From: Parus major
Taxonomy: Eukaryota > Chordata > Aves > Passeriformes > Paridae
Assembly: GCF_001522545.3 (NCBI RefSeq)
Contig: NC_031774.1
Location: 22,849,884-22,913,883, forward strand
Length of the DNA: 64,000 nt
Direction: 5' to 3'
In this document: one piece after another, positions 50,315-63,105 of the stretch
Layout of the letters: each line of letters starts with the position of its first letter
How positions within the stretch are numbered: the stretch's first letter is position 1
Program-made: the position numbers and the translations under genes
Notes under the pieces: model-generated
Database searches by the model: none
What the model saw: the letters and a program-made list of their open reading frames with translations, nothing else
What the model was told of the DNA's origin: nothing

Positions 50315-50486
50315 GTAAGAATAAAAATAATTCAGCTGGATAAAGGGGCAATGGCTGTTTGGTCAGATACATGAATTCATTAGATACATTAACATTCATT
50401 AGATATTCATGGTAGAGACTTTTTTGAATGTTTATAATGTTGGTGGGGGTATGTGTGTTTGTTTTGATTTCTGTTTGTTTTTTCAG

Positions 50487-50700
50487 TAGTCAGTATTTCA
50501 TGGGTCTCCACCTGTAATACACTCTGCCAATGTAAAAATCTGTAAGAATAACAGAATAACTTTGTTGTCATTTTTTCTTAATTCACCCACAAGCATTCCC
50601 TCTAAGAGACTGTTATTTATTAAAGCAGGGTGAACTAATATTAATAATCTTGCTTCAACAAAGATTAAACATTTAAATAAACATTTAAATGCATCTAGAA
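50487..50700 (+). other. MYBPC3: Candidate MYBPC3 exon 35 (3' UTR only)
   Basis: A good acceptor, a long T-rich tract ending in ttttttcag, lies at 50485-50486, 172 nt after the exon 34 donor. An AATAAA follows at 50676-50681, so a roughly 210-nt non-coding terminal exon is possible. The family precedent is human exon 35, which is entirely 3' UTR. The end is approximate, and a more distal exon cannot be excluded without transcripts. Confidence 0.45.
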
Positions 50701-53700
50701 GTGTAATGTACATTTTAGTCTTTAAAAGAATGCAGTAGTACAATAGCAATCAGTTAATGCATTTGACAATAAATCCTTCTCCCCATTCTCTGTCTCAGCA
50801 TTAGAATGGAACTTGAAAAGAAGAAAAGTGAAGAAATTAATGAAACATAATTTCTGCTCATTTAGGAGTCCTGCTCATCTTAGAAGTCACTTAATACACA
50901 TGTACAAGGAGGCAGCAGTGTCTTGTGAGGTCCTGAGTACTCGGTGTGTTTTCAGATATTATTTCCTCTTTTCATGTATCTGTTGTAGCTAGATTGCCTT
51001 TGTCTCTACATGAAGAAATTGAAAGAAATCAAGATAAAACTTTTCCCCCATTACATACATAAAATAGGCATTAAAAATAGTAAAATTATGCAAAAATGAA
51101 AAAATCCTAGTCCTTTCCTAATGTCTGAAACAAACATAAATCCCCCAGTTCTACAGTCCACTCCATTTTCTTTTTGCAGAACTCTGAGATTTTTCTTGAG
51201 GAAAAAGTAGCTCAGAATAATGGATTAAGATATTATTTACATTATATAATCATTATACTCATCTCTGTACAACAGAATAACATTTCAGAGTAATTTTCAT
51301 TCCTACTGTTTTTACTGTCAGTGAGTGCTTGAAATACCCACTGCTGTGCTCTCGAGCAGAACTGTGTCCAAAACACAGCATTTGGGAACCACTGGCTATA
51401 GCTACCCTTCTGCTTTTTATAGAAAATAATTCCTTTGATAATTACTCACTACTTGTTTTCTAGCTTTTAAAAAGTCACCAGCATAGAATTCCAGTTATTA
51501 GATGTTTTTTGCTACCAGTCAGAGACATCACACAAATCTACATGGATAATTTTGCACATCAGATGAAACAGTGAAAATTCCAGCAAGGAGGACTATTTGC
51601 ACGTAAATAAAAAACTTTAAAGTAGAAGCTTGGAATGAATGTAATAAACTCACTGTCATAACTCTTCCTGAAGGTTTGTGAACGGCTATGAGTGATATGT
51701 AAGCATTTTGCAGATGATTTTATCTAAACAAGTAACACAATAGCATTTCTAGCTTCTCACCTCCAAGTCTGAAGAGTATTTGGGGTAGTTTTTTTCCAGA
51801 TCTGCAGTAGTTTCTGGCTGGGAAGTATTTTTTAATGATCACAGTACAGGAGACAGCAGGAAGATGATATAAATCCAGGCAGCATTGCTTTTTGGAAGAA
51901 TCCACACAAAGGAACTGAAGTAATACGCCTCCCCTGCCTCCAACTTGGGATGGCAAAGCATGTCTGACACAGAGTGTTAGTTGTATTAAACAAGCAAATG
52001 CATCTTCATAATAAAAACACTGATGGTCATGAGATGTGTATTTTAATTATTTCATTATGATATCAGAACAAAAAAGGATACCCTCTAAAACCAAAGCAAA
52101 CTTATTCCAGGTTAACACTTACCTGTTGCATATTGTTGTTATTCAACAAATAAATGAATTTTTAAAAGGAAAATAAGCAGCCAGGTTTACATTGTTTTGT
52201 GTTTGCATTTTCTGAGCAATGCTATTATTTAAAAAATAAGGCACATACTACAAATAAAAGACAGAGATGATCCATATTCTAAAGTACATGTGACCAGAAT
52301 GCAGTGGACCAAGAAGACCATCCCAATATCTGTGGGACAATGCATAGTGCAAAGCAGTGACTGAATTGCAAGAGTTGGAGCCTAATTCCATAGGGCCTTC
52401 TACGAGTGCTGCACTTGAGAAGCACAAGTTAGTTTTAATTTCCAAGACTTCCAATGACAATGAGTCAAATGCAAATCCAAAGCCCTACAAAAAAGAAGCA
52501 CTTCTCAAAAACTTCAGGTTTCTGAAAACTCATCACAAAAATGAGAATTCTGAGTTCCAAATGCTAGCCACTCCTCACACTGAACAGAGGAAAAGGGGGA
52601 AGGTGTACCTTCAGTCTTAATTTCCTGTAATTATTTCTAGAAAGGTCTTCAGAAAATAGTAGCTGTTTATTGATATTTTGCCAGCATACATTATTCTCAT
52701 TTATCTGCTAAGTGGCTGACACAAATCCTGAGAGTAGAGTTACTAACTGCCCACTAGTTCCATGCTGGTAATAAATAAACGATTAAGTAAACAACCTTCA
52801 TTCCAATCTGATTAAAACCATATACACTGAGAAACTTCTCCTAGACCTACCTGGTTAAGAACAACAAAGTATCTCCAATTTTTCCTCCATCACACCAGAA
52901 AGACTACTTGATGAAAGACATTTTACACTATCATTTCCTGGGGGAGATCTCCTCTGATGTAAAATCAGGTGGCCTTATCTCCAAATGTCATGGCAAATAT
53001 TCTTACCTTGTAGTTGTTTAGTAGTGTTAGAAGTGCACCAGGTAAATTCAATAGTAAAAGAAAAATTTAGCATAGGTCATAAAGTTTTAAGAATACCTAC
53101 CTAGCAGCACTCTCTTTTAGCACACTAAGTGCCTTTCACAGCTGACAGCAGTCACTTTCAAAAACAGCAGTCCTACTGAAGTCCTTCCAGTAGTTTTACC
53201 CACCAAGACAAAAAACAATTGTTATTGCTCTCGTAAAAAGACTTCCATGTGAAAAGAATATGCAACTTTGACAAATATAACCTCTTCAGGCTGATTATTT
53301 CTATCCAGTTTGATGAGAAACTGTTTGATGCTTCCACAATTTCCATTTAAATCCTATCAATGCAGGCCGCCTGTTCAGTGTGCATGCCTTTCCTTCAGAT
53401 TGTGAACTACATGCCTGATGGAGATACTTGGATGCTTTGAATTAACATATATAAGACTCATTTGCAGCACAGGGGTGTTGCAGAGCATTACTAAAGCCCA
53501 GTGCTTCACTTCAGGTAAGAAACATCAACTCTAAAATATTATGACAAGAAAAAGCAGTTCCTACTAGCCCAGTTCTCCCAGGGTGGCATTACCTGCCAAA
53601 CAAACCCTCTGCTGACATTTTAGCCTAGGACAGCACACATTTCACACCACAGCATCAATTCTTTTGTTTCATTCGTGTTTTCAGCATTGCTGTGTAAATA

Positions 53701-56700
53701 CTCTAAGCAAACAGTATTTACTTGCTCCTGGCAATGGGAAACTTCATGTAATACTTTTCATAAAAGCCACCAGCTGGAATTAAACTGTCAAATGCAAACA
53801 AACCTCATCTGAGCACTTTGTTTCCCTGAGATTGCCTTAGTCCTCAAATCCAGACCATTATTCTGTCAGCAAACAATAATAGCAAAAGGAGTTAATGGTG
53901 GACCATTACTTCTTAAAATAACCAAGAAAAGGGCCAAAGAGCTTCCTTGTGCTGCAGCACCAGCTCTCCCCCTTCAGTGCCAGGAGCTCCCCCACCACTC
54001 CTCAACTCTTGCTCCGAGAGATTATTGCTCAGGGCTGCAAGGCCTGAAGAAAAATCTCTTCAAACTGTAGTGTGAGCAGAGTGGATTAAGGTAAAGCTGC
54101 TGGGTTTCCTGCTTTTCCTCCTCAGCAGGCTTATACAGAAGCTGTCAAAGGCTGTGTGGTACTTAATGGATGGACCCCCATGGAGATGATAGTTTCTCCA
54201 ATTAAGAAATAAGAAGTGGATCAGTTGAAGCTAAAGAAGAAAATTACAGTTATGTACACACAGAAGTCGTGACAGTGACTGTTTGGCAGAACTTCTCAGG
54301 TTGCAGCCTATTCTGTATTCTCCTATCATAGATCCATGACTATTACTGTAAAACTAGCAGGCTTATCTGTGGTAACAGCTGCAGAATAAAAGTAAAAAGT
54401 TGTTTCTTTCCTGAGCCTTAGTTTTCTGACTGGTTAATAAAAATGTCAGGAGTATTTCATTCCCAAATTACTGTTAATCCAAGTATATGCACTAGTACTA
54501 AAGCTATTCTTGCAGAAAGGGTGCCAACTCCTAATATATTTTTATACCATTCACAATGCAGATGAATACTAGTGTGTCCAGGGAAGGGTAACCTGTGTGG
54601 GAAGCTGTGTTTCCATCAATGTAGGTTGTCACCAATTAGGTACTAATGCATTTTATTTAGGTCTCCAGGTAATGGTTAGTTACACCACTCAATGTGTAAC
54701 TGACAGTGCACTAGCAGCTATGCAGACAGAAATATTCTAATAGGAAGGAGTCCTAAATTTTCACACATCCACCTATTTGCTAACAAACCATTGCTTGGAT
54801 GATCGATCTACTGTTAGGCAGAAATCAGTGTAAAATAGAGATAACTACTTGCATTTAATTATCATTAATTAATCTCCTTAATTGAATCATACAATGACCA
54901 TTCAAAGGACAGGAGCAAGAGAAAAGACTTTTAATAATAATTTATGATGCTTTGATCACAGAACTCCTTTGAAACAAAATCCATCTATGTATTTAGGAGA
55001 GAAGTTTGTCACTAACATGTCGTCTCAGAGCAGGTTTAGAACTACATGCTGTTCCTGTCTGCTTACAAATGAATTTTATAAGAACGTCTGCTGAGATTAA
55101 AAATAGCCCCACTGATACCTTTCAAGTGCTTCCCAAGAAGAGAACTCTATTTCAGGGAAACAAAAGCTGTCATAGAGATATCCTTTACTTGTCATTGGGC
55201 AGGGTCCCCACAGCAGTCTGCATAAGCAACACATCCTAAACAGAATGAACTGATGAAAGTTTAAAAGAAACAGATAAGAACCGCCTCACTTATTAGGTCC
55301 AGATATGGAAAAAATAGTCAAGCATCTGCTTTCTGTGCCAGACAAAATCATTGACAATAACCAGCCCTGAAAGAACAGATAAATGGCATAGTTGTGAACA
55401 CATTTCAGTCAATAATTGTATACTAGGACAGCTGTATCAAAGACAAATAATCTAAAAATGTGACTAAGCTAAAATATATAAAACATCACTGGTATGGAAA
55501 TGTAAAACAAAGATAAGTGTTAAGTGTGCTCCCTTCTTCTTCTTAACCATGGATTATAGTCTGAACATGATTTTGTGTTCTATACAATGTACTAAGCAAA
55601 CATAAACAATATCATACATAGTTTCCATTGCTTTGCTTGGAAGTATAAATTGTAGGACCCAAATACATGAACCCAAATTGTGGATGAATACAATTTAACT
55701 TTCAATAAGGTTGCATTTCTTCGGTATCTGTCATAATGCCAACAATTGCCCCAGAAATCCAGATATATTCCAGGAAATTATGATAATGAAAAAACAAAGT
55801 ATCAATATAACTCTCAAATACACTTTATTTACTTACAGTTTTCATATACCCAGGGAAAAAATGACCAAAAAATACAAGGTTCTCTTCTGCTTTGCAGGTT
55901 AGCTCATTGCATGTGATGCCTGAAAAGAAAACCCCAAGTATAGTAGATTTTGATCATGGGAAAGTCCTCAAAAATTTCTACCTGAAAACAGGACTTGTTC
56001 CTCCTCACTGGTGTAAGGAGGGGAAAACTGGACTGTGTATTTACAAAGCATAGTATTTGCTTTTATGATTTTTGTTTCCTACTGTACTGAAAAACTCTAA
56101 CAATTTATTAAATTTTTTAAGCTACAAATCTGGTTTAGACAAATTTATTTATTTTTAGTTTTAGATTAAATGGTTAAGCCATTTCTAACAAGCAGTGTAG
56201 GGAAGAGCTGCTGCTGGGAGCTATCACAGAACAGCAGGACTAAGACTGGAAGATTTTTCCCTTCCCTCTATAGCACTCTTCAGCACTCCACCAAAAATAA
56301 CTTGATTTAAATGCAAGAGGAGTAAGCATGGAATAAGGCTGAGAATGAAAGATGATGACAGAGCACTTGGTAAGAACAGGAGAGAAGATGAGAGACTATG
56401 ACAGGAAGCTGGGAAGGGGCAGGGACTGGTTGAGCAGGTGACTGGGAAGACTGTAAGTCTGAAGCGCCTGGGGAAAGAGGCTGGGAGATGATGATGGCCA
56501 CAGAGGCAAGAATGTATGAAAAAGCTACAAATGGCAAAAGCTGGAGATGATCTGATGGGAAATTGAGGTGCAGAGCTGGGCCTGACTGGCTGGAGAGAGT
56601 GTAGGCAAAGGATGTGTGAGGAAACAGTGAGGAATCCAAGCAGGGCAATGAGTAAAAAGAAAAGGAGAGTTCTTTGATACCCAGAGCACTATGGATAGAC

Positions 56701-59700
56701 TTGTACTCACTAGAGTTGATATGAGAAACCAAAAAGGCAAAAACAAGTGGAAAGAATGAGAATACAGAACCAGAGTTTTCAAATACTTGAAGGAAGCAAC
56801 TATTTAGAGTTTTATTGGTGTTTTTCCTGACACCGTTTGTTCCTTTTTATATAGAGCTATTTTGGGAGATGGGGATTTCTATTTCTATGCAGGTTCCTAA
56901 ACCACTTTTATCACTATAGTAACTGCTGCAAATAAAAGCAAGACTGTTTGCCCTTGGCTGACATATATATGCTTCTTTGTTGGACTGATCCTTTACAACA
57001 AAATCAATCAGTGCTAGAACTACTATGCTGCAGAAGTTTCAAAAGATTGTAGACCTGTAAACAGAAAGTTAACTTACAATTTTACTGACCTTGGTATAAA
57101 CAATGAGATCATTTTTATCATGTAAGTATGATAAATATCTGGTACGTGCCTGAAAGAGGTCTTCTAAACATTTCATGTACTCAGCTGTACTCAAACCTCC
57201 CTTGTCACTACTCAAACCTCCCTTGTCACCAACATCAAGCTTTTAAACCTCTAGACACAGTGCTGGAAAGAGGGGTCACATACCTAATATTATTTAAAGC
57301 TTCATCGTATTTCTACAATTTTAGTGAACAGCTACACTGGGAACGGCTGTAGAATCTCAAAGCTGTTGTTCACACTGAACACCTTCCAAGGGTGTCACAG
57401 GGAAGGGCTCTGTGTGAAGCCTTTACCACCAGCACAGGCAGTCACCACTCAGCTGCCTGGGAGAGTCCTGCCCTTGTGACAAGCAGATGCCTCTGGCTGA
57501 ACTGTGACTTCTGGAGCAGCAAGAAGCTCTTTGGCACTGCCTTTTGTATGACAAGGTTCTTTGCACAAAGCTGCTGTTTCTCGGTCCCTATTCCCACTTC
57601 TTCTGGAGCTCGGAGATGTTTTCTTTCAACAACACCTGGCTTATCTAAGAGCAGAGACCTTCAGTTTGTAAATACCACCGGGGCCGAGTTAAGCAGAACA
57701 GTTTTTTTCCCAGAAGGAAGAACTTGCCTCAGAGGCAACATCATCTGACTTTCATCCCTTTGGCAATCAAGGGGAACTGGGATGTAAATATTGCTCTTTG
57801 TGAGAAGCTTAGCTTCTATTTTCTGCCTCTTTCTGTATTCAGTGATAACAGGAGCCTATGCCTGACACTGGGGCAAGCAGCTGATTTGTTACCATTGCAG
57901 GCAACTGCGTCCTTATTAGAAACATGCTCTGTGAGCCAAAAGTCCTCTTCTGGCATAAGCAGCATCATTATAGAAATTGTTTCAATATTTTTGCAACATA
58001 AAGGTTCCTAAGGCTTACAATCACAGACAATTTTCCCATCCACTTTGATTACCAAGCTAGAACTTTAATTGGAATTGCAATTCTTAATGGCTCATATTTA
58101 CTAGCAATTTAGCTTTTTAATACTCAGATGAACATTTCATCTTACTCTGCTATCCTGAAAGTGTTAAAGTAGGATGGCAAAGATTATCTGAAGTTAGGAA
58201 TCAGGGTGTAGGAAATTTTTACAGCAGGTTTCTTAAAGCAATGAGCTCTCCCCTTCAACAGACCTTCAAAATGCTTTTTCTTTTTCAATTTTTTTTTTTT
58301 TTAAAGATACATCTTTAACAAATATCACTTAATAAGTATGAGTGTCGTGACACTCGCTGATACTTAAAACTTTTAACCTTTAAAGTGTGGACCCACTCAT
58401 ATTAGAAGTGGACATGCATTCACAAATAAAACAAGAGCATTTTGGGAATATCACAGTGAAGATCTGATAACCAGAGTACAGATAAATTAGTACCTTACAT
58501 TCCACTTTGAAAACTGCCAGGAAGACTACTCACAAATTCCAGTGTTTGCACAGAACACTTCATAACCGTCACTTTAAAAACCAACATCCACAAATAAGAA
58601 ATTGTAGCAGAAGAAATCTGTTTAGCCATAAGAAAGTTTTAAGGCAAGTCTACGTTTTTTATCACATTTGTGTAAGTGCCTTGGAAATAGCACAAGTGTT
58701 AAAATAAAAAGGTTGCAATTTTGAAATGCTTAAAAACTAAGACACAGGCTCCTCCTAGTGGTAAAAATGTAAGAATTCTTCTTTTTGTGTTAAGAAATTT
58801 CTAGCACAATCTATAGTTACCAAATAGCCTGTTAGCCTTCCATTTTGTTCTGGAAAGCCTTAGAGACCTCTAAGTTCTTACCTATTGCTAAGGAATTGTT
58901 ACCTAAACATCAAAATGAGTGGGACATAACTAAAAATACTTGCAAATCACTGTAACTATTTTTTTTCCCCTCCGAAATAAAGTTTATCTACCTCTTAGCA
59001 CTTCAGAGTGATGGAGTGGAAAGGATGGAAGACTATATTCCAAAATATTATGCTTTTGTACCCATTTAAAATCCAACTTGCATTTGCATTTGGATGCATT
59101 TGCTGCAGAGAGCAGCACTGGGCATTCAGTGGTGGAAATCTGCACAGCACGTCTTTGGCTCAGATAAAAATGCTACACCCCAACATCAAGTATGCAAAAG
59201 ATTTTATATATTTCAAAAATGTCTTCAGTATTGAAGCCCAGTGTCAGTGCAGTTGCTGAGCTTGTTTCTGATTTATCCCAGCCACAGAACAGCAAGCACT
59301 ATATTTAGCTGCACTTATTCTTCAAAACAAATTCTGTCAAAAGGGACAGAGGGCCATTTTTACTATCAGGTCCTTTAAAAGTCTTATTCTGCACTGACGT
59401 TTCTCATCAGCCTAAAGCAGACAGCAGCTTATGTAATTTAAAAAGGAGCTGTATATAGTAAATGATGTTGTGCATTTAATAATCTTCCCCCTATAATTTT
59501 AAGTTGATTATGTTAATAGGCCTACTAACATAATTACAATATAAAAATCAAAATAGTCTACCTCAGTGGGACCCAGCATTGGATAAATGGAACCTCTGTT
59601 GTAGACCAAAGTGCTTTCAGTCTTAAGTGTACTTGAAATACAGTAGCATGCAGAAAACTACAAATGCTAAAAATTTAGATATTTCTATAAAAAAATTTAC

Positions 59701-60099
59701 AATCTCAGAAGACAAAAGAAAGAAAATAAATTCAAACCAGGCTACTTTCATCATTTACCAATTTCAGTTTTGCTTTTATGTTAGGAAAAATGAAAGGTTG
59801 TTTATGTACCACTTCTAGTTGCAAGCATGCAAAAGAAATTTCCATATTTCAGATGTGTCTGTTTTCCCTATTCATGTTCTTCAAACACTTTTGTTTTAAA
59901 GACAAATTACACAGATGTTGTGTTAGAAGCAAAAAAACCCCAAGATTATTTAAAGCTGATTATGTGGAAAGAGATTTAGATTGTTGATTTAGAGTCTTTT
60001 CTTTTCCACTATTTCTTGTATGTGTGTGGTGTATTTTGTAAATAATTACATTTGTTTCAGAATAACAAATGATAGAAAAGCACAGGAGGATGAAAACCA
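50701..60099. other. Intergenic region between MYBPC3 and MADD
   Basis: About 9.4 kb with no supported gene. Open frames such as 52357-52620 (+), 56307-56732 (-) and 57392-57748 (+) have no recognisable domain and no splice context. A G+C-richer, open-frame-rich patch lies at about 57,350-57,780. A distal 3' UTR exon of MYBPC3 could be hidden here, and I could not identify one. Confidence 0.55.
57188..57229. repeat. Tandem duplication, 21-nt unit, two perfect copies
   Basis: The unit tactcaaacctcccttgtcac occurs at 57188-57208 and again at 57209-57229. A small local duplication in the intergenic region with no evident function. Confidence 0.9.
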
Positions 60100-61471
60100 G
60101 CTGCTGGTTGAATGACATTTTATTTTCACATTCAGAGAGCTGTACAGTTTCTATAAATAGATGTGATGCTATAATATTTACATCATCCTCACCCATACTA
60201 GTATATTCCATTTTAAATGGTAGATACCCTGACCAAGCCAAAACAGGGTTATTTCTGGGTGCATTAAGTCAGAATTTTATGTCAAAACATACAATACATC
60301 AGTTTGTATCAGAGCAATTTTTCCTGATATTTTTACATGTAACATTTTCTCTAGACAGTCTCACCTTCCAGCATCCTAAGAGCTTTCCAGACAAGTGCAG
60401 TACAGTTCAAGAACAAAAACAGGATGCAAAAAAAAACCATTCATATCCAGCCTGTTTAAAATAAGGAATGTGATGGATTGTTTTAACTACGTGAGTTTCA
60501 TTACACATAAACACAATATTTTCAAGATCCCTTCATATACAGATACAGATTGAAAAAAAATACAAAAGCAATAGTTAAAAAAAATTGGAGACAGCAAAAT
60601 CCTCTGGGCTTCTGAAAATGTTCTGCAGATTTCTGTACTGTGCTTCTGCCAATAATGTTTCCAAGTTTTACACTGCCTCATTCATTTTCTAATCCCTGTG
60701 ATTAACTGCTATAGGGAGTGCTTATTTGCATCTGTGAGCTCTGCTGCTGGGGTAGCTACAAATGTTACCTAAACTCCCATTGGAAAATCCACAGAACCCA
60801 TGAAGTGCTGAGGTTTTTTACAATATACTACCTTCAAAGCTTCTCTCTCCACTTGAGAAGCAGTCATCTCCACAGATGGACCAATTAAATACCCAAACTT
60901 CAACTGTCACATGATATTTTAAGACTATGACAGCTAAATTGTTCATCTCTACCAAAAGGGACTGTAGAACTATGTGACAGGAACTCCATGTTGGTAATTA
61001 AAAATGAACAACACAGAAGGAAAACAAGAAAAACACAACACTGAAACAACATACAGGACCAGGCTGCTTCCACTGTGCACATACCAGAGAATCCGAAAGC
61101 AGAAGCCTGTAGTTGTAAAGTGATCAAATTGTAACAAGTACCACTAGAACAAAAAACAACCAAACTCAAGCCATTAAGTCATCTTAACAAAAAAGGAATT
61201 TCAAAGGAATGTCCAGAGTAAGTCACTCACAGATGGATGCACACACTCAAAACTGTCTGATTAAAAGCTCATTTATAAACTCCATTAAGGATGAATTGAG
61301 AAGGAGACTGAACAGGGAAGGCTTAGGCTTTTCTATGGGGAAAGACTTGCAGGGTCATACATAAATAACCAAGTTCTCATAAAAGACAGAAAGTGAACTC
61401 CAGTAACTGCAGTAAAACTGGGAGTACTGCATATCAGTGTGCCAAAGGGTAGATATTTCCAAGTATCATGA
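60100..61471 (-). other. MADD: MADD 3' UTR (proposed)
   Basis: On the - strand, after the stop at 61472-61474, the sequence runs about 1.35 kb to an AATAAA at 60119-60124 (TTTATT on +). That is the first canonical poly(A) signal I found downstream of the stop. The end is therefore placed near 60,100. Length and signal are inferred only. Confidence 0.45.
60119..60124 (-). terminator. Candidate MADD poly(A) signal
   Basis: AATAAA on the - strand, about 1.35 kb after the MADD stop codon. Use is not demonstrated. Confidence 0.4.
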
Positions 61472-61579
61472 TCAACTGGAAACTGGTCGAGGTGGTTTGC
61501 TTTTGTTTTCTGCCTCTTTTCCACGAATTGCAGCCACGTAAGAGAAGAGACACAGCACGGAGTAGCAGATCTCATGAGC
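61472..61579 (-). CDS. MADD: MADD last coding exon
   Basis: MADD (DENN/MADD) is a large Rab3/Rab27 guanine-nucleotide exchange factor that also binds TNFR1 through a C-terminal death domain. This exon encodes its extreme C-terminus. On the - strand, after acceptor ...attcttgtag at 61581-61580, it reads [17 protein letters not shown], then [18 protein letters not shown] and a TGA at 61472-61474. This is 35 residues in phase 0, and the PPRPVSS ending is what I recall for mammalian MADD. Identity is supported by the adjoining exon, by phase, and by the conserved convergent neighbourhood with MYBPC3. The middle of the tail differs from my memory of human, so isoform differences are possible. Confidence 0.85.
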
Positions 61580-63058
61580 CTACAAGAATTTAGAAGAAGA
61601 GATAGTAAAATTCAGATGAAGTGTTTTACAAAATCCATTGCACATTTGTATTTTCCTCCATGTCTTCCTTCATGGGACAAGTACTCTGGCTACAGACAAA
61701 ATCAGGAAAATGTGTCCCCTACCACCTTCTAACTGAGATGGAGAGAGAAGAGCCATATAACAAACTAAAAAATTCTTTTGGGATAAAAACATTAGCTGTT
61801 TAACAGTATGATTTAACAATTTTTAAGAACAGTATACTCAGCTAGAAAGTTGGCCAACTGGCTTTAGAAAAACTATTCTGAATATTTGCTTTTGGTCTTG
61901 TTGCATAAAATTACAAGATATTTTCTGGGAGGGGTTGAAAGAGCTGACTAAAGTGAGGGTTTCACATAGCACTACTCAGTTTTACAATTAGTTAACTGAC
62001 TAACTGTGCTATTATTTAACCAAAAATCCTCTTTTATCATTTGACTGGCAGCACAATCCAGAAAAGTTAAGACTTACACTTAATTAATATACTAGTTCTA
62101 ATACCAGCTCTTCTGGTGATTTTAAAAATTCTTGTCCTTTAAACTGACATTTAAAATTTTCGTTAAGGTAACAAGCATAACAATATGTTTTGCCGTATTG
62201 CAGTACAAGCTAAAACACTTCCAATAAAATACTTTTCTTTTTCCATTAAACTGGCTTTTTTTACTAACAGATACAGCTATTTGCTTCTTAAACCACATAT
62301 ATTCTAAGTATTTTGTTCTAAAACATTTCCGGCTTCTTCAAATAATTTTGCTCTCTCTCCTCTTGAAGGACTGAATTTCCATGAAATCACTGAATGTGCA
62401 CACTGCACTTCAGACATAAACTGAAATTTCAGTTCTGATGATAATCACTGGTTTCTATTTTTTTCTCATGAGTGCTATAAGCCTGATCATGTATAAAAGT
62501 GCTAAACATTGTTGATTATTAAGTTGATCATTATCAACTGCTGGCGTTCACAAAAAATGTTATAAAAACTGAACAGAATAACAGAACAAGAACTCATCTA
62601 TACAGCAGGAATTAATACTTTTACTAGTCTCTCACAAGTCAGTGCTCATGAGGAGATGGGAAATTTTTGGTAATTAAATTTATTTATTTATTTAATAATT
62701 AAAATTATTAAGAATAATTTTATTCCTAAGAAGTAGTCTCCCTTTCCATCTGTTCTATGGAGCAAGGATTGTGTTCTGCACTGTCTTAAAATTAACAGTT
62801 CCACCAGTTCTTACAGTGCTAAAGTTCAAACATCTGGCTTAAAGAAGGAGACAGTGCTTTCTGTACTACTGGTGAGCTCCTCTAATTTCATAGATCCAAC
62901 AATCACTGAGTTTTGCTGTCTCCCCATGATGAAAACATCATAAAGAGCAGCTGGTGTTTTCAGTGAAAATCCTGCAGTCTCAATGTAATCTTTTCTCCAC
63001 ATGAAAATGTAAAGACACATCCTCTAGAGAACCACCAGAGGCATCACAGTGGACTCAC
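61580..63058 (-). other. MADD intron before the last exon
   Basis: A 1.48 kb AT-rich intron on the - strand. A 64-codon open frame at 62826-63020 lies 38 nt beyond the donor of the 47-nt exon. It is discussed under rejected items. No repeats recognised. Confidence 0.6.
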
Positions 63059-63105
63059 CATTGGCGTCTTGTACTTGTGGCTCACCACTTCTTTAGTTTC
63101 AGGAA
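63059..63105 (-). CDS. MADD: MADD penultimate coding exon (47 nt)
   Basis: On the - strand, a T-rich acceptor tract ending ccggttttag leads into TT CCT GAA, giving PETKEVVSHKYKTPM. It ends at ATG|gtgagt in phase 0, and joining to the next exon gives KYKTPMAHEICYS, as expected for MADD. The phase is 1 at entry, with two bases completing the previous codon, so further exons lie upstream beyond the window or in the short remaining stretch. Confidence 0.83.

Noticed and set aside
52357..52620. 87-codon hydrophilic open frame on the + strand
   Set aside because: Possible short peptide or non-coding RNA exon, but there is no homologue, no promoter evidence and no conserved start context.
56307..56732. 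141-codon open frame on the - strand
   Set aside because: It is low-complexity Ser/Leu/Pro sequence from a purine-rich + strand, with no domain, no splice context and no homologue recognised.
60151..60160. CTATAAATAG, a perfect MEF2-type site downstream of MYBPC3
   Set aside because: It lies in the proposed MADD 3' UTR, over 9 kb from MYBPC3. A 10-nt AT-rich match is expected by chance in sequence like this.
62826..63020. 64-codon open frame in the MADD intron, preceded by a ctag acceptor-like site and in phase with the 47-nt exon
   Set aside because: Splicing from the 47-nt exon would need an intron of only about 33 nt, too short for the spliceosome. The peptide resembles nothing I recognise, and the downstream exon already gives a MADD-like end.
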